Below are positions 57,590 through 64,000 of a stretch of DNA of 64,000 nt, one piece after another. A model generated the notes under the pieces. That model ran no database searches. It was not told the origin of the DNA and was given only the letters and a program-made list of their open reading frames with translations. Each line of letters starts with the position of its first letter. The first letter of the stretch is position 1. The DNA lies in contig QRFJ01001908.1 in assembly GCA_006176705.1 (NCBI GenBank), positions 1-64,000 on the forward strand. The letters run 5' to 3'. The DNA comes from Cocos nucifera. Lineage: Eukaryota > Streptophyta > Magnoliopsida > Arecales > Arecaceae. The translations under genes and the position numbers were made by a program.

Positions 57590-58850
57590 GAATGCTACTT
57601 GAAATATGAAAGTAATCCACTGGAGAAATTCGGATGGAGTTTGACTGATGGAGAAGTCTAGAAGGAGTCCGACTGGTAAAGAAGCTCAACTGATGGAGAA
57701 GTCTAGAAGAAGTCCGACTGGTGGAGAAGTTCGACTGAAGGAGTTCGACTAGTGGAGCAGTTCGACTGAAGAAGAAGTTCGAAAGAAGTTCGACTCTTGG
57801 AGGAATTTGGCTAAAGGAGAAGTTCGAAAGGAGTATGGCTCCTGGAGGAATCTGATTAAAGGAGAAGTCTGAAGAGAGTTTGACTTCTGGAGAAATTTGA
57901 CTGAAGGAGAAGTCCAGAGGGAGTTAGATTGCTGGAGGAATTTTGACTGAAGGAGAAGTTCAGAGGAAGTTGGGCTCCTAGAAAAATTTGACTGAGGGAA
58001 GAAGTTTGAAAGGAGTTGGGCTCCTGAAGGAATTCGACTGAGAGAAAAGTTCGAAGGAAGTTCGAATCCTAGGGGAATCTAACTAAAGAAGAAGTCTAGA
58101 AGGAGTTTAGCTCCTAGAGGAATCTGACTAAGGGAGAAGTCCGAAAGAAGTTTAGCTCTTGAAGAAATTCGATGGAAGGAGAAGTTTGATAGGAGTTCAG
58201 CTCCTAGAGGAATCTGATGAAAGGAGAAGTCTTATAGGAGTTCGGCTCTTGGAGGAATCCAACTGAAGGAGAAGTCCGAAGAAAGTTTGGCTCCTAGGGA
58301 AATCTGACTGAAGAAGAAGTCCAGAAGAAGTTCGGCTCCTGGAGGAATCCGACTAAAGGAGAAGTCCGAAAGAAGTTCGACTCCTAGAGGAATCTGATGA
58401 AAGGAGAAGTTCGGTAGGAGTTCAGCTCTTGGAGGAATCTGACTGAAGGAGAAGTCCGAAAGGAGTTTGGCTTCTGGAGGAATCTGATTGAAGGAGAGGT
58501 CTGAAAGGAGTTCGGCTCCTGGAGGAATCTGATGGAAGGAGAAGTCCGATAGAAGTTTGGCTCCTAGAGGAATCCGACTGAAGAAGAAGTCTGGGAGGAG
58601 TCCGACTGATGGAGAAGTCCGATTGAAGGAGAAGTCTGGGAGGAGTTCGGCCGCTGTAGAAGTTTGAAAGGGGTTCGACCGTTGGAGGAGTCTGGAAGGA
58701 GTTTGACCGCTGGAGGAGTTCGACTGCTTGAAGGAGTTTGGCTGGAGTTCGACCGTTGGAGGGAGTCCGAGGGGGTTCGACCGCTGGAGGAGTTTGGCTG
58801 CTAAAGGAGTTTAGCTAGGATTCGACTGCTGGAGGGAGAATTTTCAATCG
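57590..58850 (-). repeat. 45-bp minisatellite (LTR D, right side)
   Basis: Roughly 27 imperfect units of GAGAAGTCCGAAAGGAGTTC / GGCTCCTGGAGGAATCTGAC (about 45 bp), with shorter GTTCGACCGCTGGAGGA variants from 58620 to 58850. The first 700 bases mirror 37450-38150. The palindrome arm stops within it at 58287. Confidence 0.88.
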
Positions 58851-59009
58851 AAGCTCTTCCATGATTATCAGTCGCATTAGGCTAAGCATCAGATTAGACT
58901 TTGGTGGGAGTGGAGTTTATCCCCAACAATAGTTCCTCCACTTCTGAATTCGAAATTCTAAAGAAGGGAGTACAAAAAGATGATTGCCGAAGTCCTTTTC
59001 TGGGCTCTA

Positions 59010-60860
59010 CACCCATTGAGGTTGAAGCTCGGAGGAGATCTTTTCTCCTGTCGGGGTTGAAGGAGATCTTATCTCCTGTTGAGGTTGACGTTGAAGCTCA
59101 GGAGAGGTCATATCTCCAGTCGAGGTTGAAGAAGATCTTATCTCCTATTGACGTTGATATTGAAGCTCGGGAGAGATCTTATCTCCAGTCGAGGTTGAAG
59201 GAGATCTTATCTCCTATTGAGGTTGATGTTGAAGCTCGGAGGAGATCTTATCTCTAGCCCTGGTTGAAGGAGATCATATCTCCTGTTGAGGTTGACGTTG
59301 AAGCTCGGAGAGATTTTATCTCCTGCCGGGGTTGAAGGAGATCTTATCTCCTATTGACATTGACGTTGAAGCTTGGAGGAGATCTTATCTTCAGTCGAGG
59401 TTGAAGGAGATCTTACCTCTTATTGAGGTTGATGTTGAAGCTCGGGGGAGTCTTATCTCTAGCTGAGGTTGAAGGTGATCTTATCTCCTGTTGAGGTTGA
59501 CGTTGCAGCTCACAAAAAGATCTTATCTTCTACCGAGATTGAAAGAGATCTTATCTCCTGTTGAGGTTGATGTTGAAGCTCAGAGGAGATCTTATCTCCA
59601 ACCGAGGTTGAAGGAGATCATATCTCCTATTGAGGTTGACACTGAAGCTCGAAAGAGATCTTATCTCCAGCCGAGGTTGAAGAAGATCTTATCTTCTATT
59701 GAGTTTGATGTTGAAGCTCGGAAAAGATTCTTATCTCCTATAGAGGTTGATGTTGAAGCTTGAGGGAGATCTTATCTTCAATCGAGGTTGAAGGAGATTT
59801 TATCTCCTATTGAGGTTGACATTGAAGCTCGGGGGAGATCTTATCTCCTGTCGGGATTGAAGGAGATCTTATCTCTTATTGAGGGTTGACATGAAGCTTC
59901 AAAGAGATTTTATCTCTAGTTGAGGTTGAAGGAGATCCTATCCCCTATTGAGGTTGATGTTGAAGCTCGAGAGAGATCTTATCTCCAGCCGAGGTTGAAG
60001 GAGATCTTATCTCTTGTTGATGTTGACGTTGAAGCTCGGAGGAGATCTTATCTCTAGTCGAGGTTGAAGGAGATCTTATCTCCTGTTGAGGTAGACGTTG
60101 AAGCTCGGGGGATATCTTATCTCCTACCAGGGTTGAAGAAGATTTTATCTCCTGTTGAGATGATGTTGAAGCTCGGAGGAGATCTTATCTCTAGTCGAGG
60201 TTGAAGGAGATCTTATCTCCTGTTGAGGTTTACATTGAAGCTCGGGGGAGATCTTATCTCCACCCAAGGTTGAAGGAGATTTATCTCTTGTTGACATTGA
60301 TGTTGAAGCTCGGGAGAGATCTTATCTCTTGCTGGGATTGAAGGAGATCTTATTTTTGTTGAGGTCGACATTGAAGCTTGGGGGTGATCTTATCTCCAGT
60401 CGAGATTGAAGAATCTTATTCTCTATTGAGGTTGACGTTGAAGCTCGGGGAAGATCTTATTCTCCTATCGGGTTGAAGGAGATCTTATCTTCTATTGAGA
60501 TTGACGTTGAAGCTCGAGGAAGATCTTGTCTCCTACCAGGGTTGAAGAAGATCTTATCTCCTATTGAGGTTGATGTTGAAGGTCGGGGGAGATCTTATCT
60601 CCAATGGAGATTGAAGGAGATCTTATTCCTATGAGGTTGACGTTGAAGCTCGGAGGAGATCTTATCTCCAACTGAGGTTGAAGGAGATCTTATCTCCTAT
60701 TGAGGTTGACGTTGAAGCTCGGAGGAGATCTTATCTTCTGTCGGGGTTGAAGCAGATCTTATCTCCTATTGAGGTTGATGTTGAAGCTCAGGAGAGATCT
60801 TATCTCCAGCCGAGGTTGAAAAAAATCTTATCTCCTATTGAGATTGAAGCTCGGGGAGAG
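59010..60860. repeat. 69-bp minisatellite with paired dyads
   Basis: About 27 units of 69 bp. Each unit carries GTTGAAGCTCGG, GGAGATCTTATCTCC, CGAGGTTGAA, a second GGAGATCTTATCTCC and TATTGAGGTTGAC. GGAGAT and ATCTCC form a 6-bp dyad around CTT twice per unit. The period is a multiple of three, so plus-strand ORFs (58901-59257, 59491-59763, 60678-61007) repeat a 23-residue unit. These ORFs run against the element's direction and are broken wherever a unit has an indel, so I do not call them genes. Confidence 0.88.
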
Positions 60861-61059
60861 TTCCGATCCCGGGTTTCCATGCTTGTTCATTATGGACGCC
60901 GAGCTTGCTGTGGATGCCAGGACTATTATGGACATCGAACTAGGACCTCTCTTGCAAACCAGGATAAGGTTCTATCTTTCGCATTTGACGTAGTTAGGTT
61001 GTCATGAAAAAATATGTGTTAGTATTCTCCATCGAGTTTCTTCCTTCTCCACGTCTTTG

Positions 61060-61350
61060 GCCTACGAGGTTCTGAATTTTGCTTATGTTAGGACAAGGTT
61101 CTCCTCCCATTCCTAACAAGTGGCAGGGGCACATTAGGGCCATTGTCAGGACCTCTCTTCTCACCTCATCTAAAATGAATGAGACCTTCAACTTTGCTCA
61201 CGTTAGGATGAGATCCTCCTATTCCTAATAGGCTATAAGGGCATAATAGGGCCATTGCCGGGGCCTCTCCTCTTACCTTATCTTAAATAACCAGAGGTCT
61301 TTGACTTACCCATGTTAGGATGAGGTTCTCCTCCTATTCCTAACATGGGC
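61060..61350. repeat. About 118-bp tandem repeat near the LTR D start
   Basis: Two full units and a partial one, starting near 61085, 61200 and 61313, each with GTTAGGATGAGGTTCTCCTC and ATTCCTAAC followed by AGGGCCATTG and GGCCTCTC. GTTAGGA and TCCTAAC in each unit form an inverted pair. Confidence 0.7.
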
Positions 61351-61439
61351 ACTTTTGATTGCTTCTTTCTTGTCGTCAAATAGTGTTTGCACCAAGAAAC
61401 AATAATGTTGAAATGGAGGAGTTTTATTAAAGAAAAATT

Positions 61440-61626
61440 ATTGACAGTACATTCTCAGACTCTATGAGTTTCAAGGTCGTGGGAGCATTGTTTCTCCAAG
61501 CTTCTTCAGTGATAAGTTTCGAGTCGGACGACCTCCTCTATTTCATACGGGCTTTTCCAATTTAGAGCAAGCCTCCTCTAGCTTCAAGGCTGAGAGATGG
61601 TGGCTCGCTGAAGTACCAAGTCTCCT
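61440..61626 (-). pseudogene. pol: Integrase C-terminal remnant of the Tat-like element
   Basis: On the minus strand from 61625: G-D-L-V-L-Q-R-A-T, then L-N-W-K-S-P-Y-E-I-E-E-V-V-R-L-E-T-Y, the conserved end of gypsy integrase, with stops at 61587 and in the last part. It adjoins the end of gag directly; protease, RT, RNase H and most of integrase are absent. Confidence 0.75.
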
Positions 61627-63177
61627 TAAAGATAGTGTTGATGATGCCGAGAGATGGCCAATCTTCTCATTCTTCCTTTCTTATTGGTGGTTCTAGCTAC
61701 GGCAGCATCCTCGACTGATCTTCTCTTGCTTCAGATCGACATTTGAGAAATTGATCCAGTCGGCCTCTCCTGATGAGCTTCTTGATCTTATCTTGAGGAT
61801 GAATGCATTCTTTAGTATCGTAGCCATGATCATGATGATACAAATAGTACTTGCTTCGATTGTGCTTATTTGGAGGAGATTGTAATTCTTCTGGTCTTTG
61901 TAGTTGATTCTTAATTTCCATCAAAACTTGAGTTTTAGGAGCATTAAGGGGGGCATAGTTGTGAAAGCTTCTGAGGAGAGAACTTCTTCGCGCCCTTCTG
62001 TTAGGGCTTCTTTGATGACAAGCTTGAGGAGGAGCTCAAGCTCGCTTACGCTCGAGGAGAGTCCGTGAGCACGTTCGAACTTCATTCAGCCCTCTATCAG
62101 CGGTGGGTCTATTGGACTCCCCCACCCGCCGCTCTCCTATGGCTTCCTCATCCTTCAATCTGAAGGCTTCTTCCACTCAGACATATCCTTCAGTCCGAGC
62201 TAGTAGATCGGCAAAGTTCTTGAGGTACTTCTTCTCTAGGAAGAATAATAAATCATTTTTCTGAAGATCGCTCTTGGTGCGGCCATTGCAACAGACTGAT
62301 CTAGGTTTCGGACCTCCAATGCAGCAGTATTAAATTAGGTAACATAAGTCCGAATCGATTTTTCCTCCTGCTTGATATTCATTAGGAAATCCGAACCTCA
62401 GTGCGAACGTTGATTACTGATGAAGTGAGCTACAAACTGATGGCTCATCTAATCAAAGAAGAAGATCATACCCAGCTTTAATACTGAGTACTAGTTTCTT
62501 GCTACTCCCTTTAAGATAAATGGAAAAGCTCGGCATAAGATGGCATCTAATGCACCATGGAGGAGCATCATGATTTGGAAGGCCTCTAGGTGATCGATCA
62601 GATCAGAGGTTCCATCATAGCTTTCAAATTGGGAGAGCTTGAAGTTTGGCAGAATGGGCGCTTGCATAATTCAAGGAGAGAAAGGGGGATCAGTGCAGAT
62701 ATCATAATGGCGAGTCGGAATGACATGGTAGAGTTTCTCAATCCACCGATCCATCTTTCGTAGTTTCTGATTGAGGACGTCGTCTCGATCGTAGATCTTG
62801 AAAGGCTTTCGACTATAGATGGGGAAGGTCTCTTTTGGAGAAGAATTATGATTCGAATAAGGATCCTTTGCTCTCTATTTTTTCTTTCCAGGGGCGATGG
62901 GTATGCTAGCCTAAGTGCTCTTCCTTGGGATCGATTCTTGACATCTCGATGGCAGATTTTCTAATAGAATCACCATTGGATGCTATCGTATGGCCTCCAC
63001 CATCTCGGTGAGGCCTTAAACCTGCTGTATTAGTAGGTTAAACTGCTCTAGATCTACCATGGCCATCGATGGAGGAGGATGTTGAAGCGTCGGTGCTGGA
63101 GCAGTAATGGATGGGTCTAGCTCGGATCTGATGGTAGAAGCGGTAGATATTCGGATAATCGCCTTCTTTGGAGGCAT
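61627..63177 (-). pseudogene. gag: gag of the minus-strand Tat-like gypsy element
   Basis: Starts at ATG 63177 (M-P-P-K-K-A-I-I-R-I). Several in-frame TAA/TAG codons follow, in places where Gln is likely. The Retrotrans_gag domain is readable near 62670-62520: F-K-L-S-Q-F-E-S-Y-D-G-T-S-D, D-H-L-E-A-F and L-C-R-A-F-P. The open piece 61924-61697 holds the C-terminal Y-L-Y-H-H-D-H-G-Y-D-T-K-E-C motif and L-I-R-R-G, typical of Tat-lineage gag. The gag-end motif I-I-N-T-I at about 61631-61645 is fused to integrase G-D-L-V. Confidence 0.82.
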
Positions 63178-63300
63178 TTCTTGGGATCGAGGGAGAGGAT
63201 GGAGATGGACCTTAAAAAAGAAGATCCATAGGATCGGTTGAGCACTCCTTTAAGAACAAAGATACCTTAGGAATAGAGGGTCCTTTCTCTAGCGCCAATT
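63178..63300 (-). other. Leader and primer-site region of the Tat-like element
   Basis: On the minus strand the LTR end is followed by ATTGGCGCTAGAGAAAGG, positioned like a primer-binding site (TGGCGC start). I cannot assign the tRNA. About 120 bases then lead to the gag ATG. Confidence 0.6.
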
Positions 63301-64000
63301 CTTTTGGTGCAAAATTTGATCGATGTCGGACTGAGCTAGAGTTGAGGAAGAAGAGGTCGCCGTTGGTGACCTACAAAATAAAGTTCCACCCAGAGTTGGT
63401 GGTGGTGGCTCCGGCAGGATCCTCCGATGATTAAGTCAGCTCCTTTGGCCAATAGAAATGGAGTGCTCAGGAAAGAACTTGGCAGAGTTTTGGGAAGGAG
63501 AAGAGAGCTTAGATAAAATGTATCTGGAGGATCCCTTTTATAGATGGAGCCTGGAGTAGACTGATATTGATAGTCATAGCCGTTCGGTAGCTGGCTGCTC
63601 GAGATCGCATAGGGTTTATTATGAAGAGGGGCACTGCCTATAGCAGATTGATAGTGACAACCGTAGCCATTCGATAGCTGATCGCTCGAGGCCGCATGAA
63701 GTTTGTTATAGAGAGGGGCGGCGCCGCCTGCAGTAGATTGATAGTGAGAGCCATAGCCATCTGGTACTGAGTCGCTCAAGGCCACGTGGAGGGGTGAAGA
63801 GCTTTGATGTATGTCAATTCTAGAGAAGTTTAGACTCCTAAAGAGAATATGGCTAGAGGGGATCATCCGGGAGGAATGCTACTTGAAATCTGAAAGTAAT
63901 TCACTAGAGGAATTCAGATTTAGTTTGACTGATGGAGAAGTTTAGAAGGAGTTCGACTGATGGAGAAACTCGACTAATGGAGAAGTCCTTAAGGAGTCCA
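63301..64000 (-). repeat. 5' LTR D of the Tat-like element, cut by the window end
   Basis: Aligns with 57017-57650: same boundary sequence (TTGGTGCAAAATTTGATCG against TTGGTATAGAATCTGATCG), the LTR ORF and the start of the 45-bp array. By eye about one base in eight differs, so the two LTRs are old or come from different copies. Confidence 0.82.
63336..63866 (-). CDS. Uncharacterised repeat-containing ORF inside LTR D (second copy)
   Basis: 176 codons from ATG 63866, in the sense direction of the element. The same architecture as 38153-38620: a Ser-rich start, two full and one partial copies of a roughly 29-residue G-Y-x-x-x-Y-Q-S repeat, a Leu/Pro/Ser hydrophobic segment, and D-L-I-I-G-G-S with a His-rich end. 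It extends about 21 codons further than the other copy. It differs at about one residue in four, yet stays open with only an in-frame length change. No family recognised; coding status unproven. Confidence 0.4.
   Translation of the reverse strand: MIPSSHILFRSLNFSRIDIHQSSSPLHVALSDSVPDGYGSHYQSTAGGAAPLYNKLHAASSDQLSNGYGCHYQSAIGSAPLHNKPYAISSSQLPNGYDYQYQSTPGSIYKRDPPDTFYLSSLLLPKTLPSSFLSTPFLLAKGADLIIGGSCRSHHHQLWVELYFVGHQRRPLLPQL

Larger units (their letters stand above)
47943..58287 (-). repeat. Right arm of the ~20.8-kb inverted repeat
   Basis: Mirror of 37450-47938. The net length difference of about 145 bases arises almost entirely between 48,000 and 53,600; from 53583 to 56970 the mirrored ORFs keep exact spacing. 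The arm ends inside the 45-bp minisatellite, which here continues to about 58850. Confidence 0.95.
57017..61345 (-). repeat. 3' LTR of a minus-strand Tat-like gypsy element (LTR D)
   Basis: On the minus strand it begins, probably, TGTTAGGAATAGG at 61345 and ends ATACCAACA at 57017: about 4.3 kb with TGTT/AACA ends. It contains about 118-bp, 69-bp and 45-bp tandem arrays and, near its 3' end, the broken copy of the LTR ORF. The 57017 edge is firm, because the same edge occurs at 63301. The 61345 edge is inferred from the terminal bases and the preceding purine-rich stretch. Confidence 0.65.

Noticed and set aside
59010..60860. Possible CRISPR-like array
   Set aside because: Units are contiguous tandem copies without unique spacers, in a plant retrotransposon LTR.
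58901..61007. Repeat protein encoded by the 69-bp array
   Set aside because: The frame is kept only because 69 is a multiple of three. It is interrupted by indels many times, has no upstream gene context and runs against the element's direction.

Overview
The window is a stack of plant LTR retrotransposons with no recognisable host gene. The lineages are plant ones: Ty1/copia Angela-like and SIRE/Maximus-like, Ty3/gypsy Athila-like and Tat-like. Two families carry an initiator-tRNA-Met primer site and one a tRNA-Asp-like site. The AT-rich composition and long (1.5-4 kb) LTRs suit a large, repeat-rich flowering-plant genome. A monocot such as a palm is my guess, but the sequence does not prove it. 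All lineage names come from recognising motifs by eye, not from a search.

Layout. 1-467 is the tail of an Angela-type LTR ('LTR A'). 883-11277 is a complete Angela-like copia element: 2.28-kb LTRs that are nearly identical, a primer site at 3168, and gag, protease, integrase, RT and RNase H in the usual copia order, broken by about nine frameshifts. 11399-16470 holds minus-strand copia LTRs (a different 2.45-kb 'LTR C' inside the leader of an Angela-like copy). 16827-28318 is an Athila-like gypsy element with a perfect GTACT target duplication; it has decayed mainly by in-frame stops, and its 5' LTR contains a patch of LTR A. 28735-35206 holds SIRE-type LTRs ('LTR B'), LTR A fragments and one clean solo LTR A with GCTTA target duplications.

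35208-58287 is the striking part. After a minus-strand LTR A and a 675-base run of N, the sequence 37450-47938 is repeated in inverse orientation at 47943-58287, making a palindrome of about 20.8 kb with a 4-base loop. Its axis lies on a short hairpin native to LTR A. Each arm carries a 45-bp minisatellite, the end of a gypsy LTR ('LTR D'), a SIRE-type copia interior (gag, integrase, RT, RNase H and a third ORF), and two nested LTR A copies. Target duplications (AACAA at 35203-35207 and 51438-51442) show that the right arm is in its original context, so the left arm is the inverted duplicate, either real fold-back DNA or a long-read/assembly artefact.

57017-64000 is a minus-strand Tat-like gypsy element whose pol has been deleted, so that gag runs directly into the integrase tail. 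Its very long LTR contains 45-bp, 69-bp and about 118-bp tandem arrays and a repeat-containing ORF that stays open in two diverged LTR copies.

No tRNA, rRNA, CRISPR or bacterial-type feature was seen.
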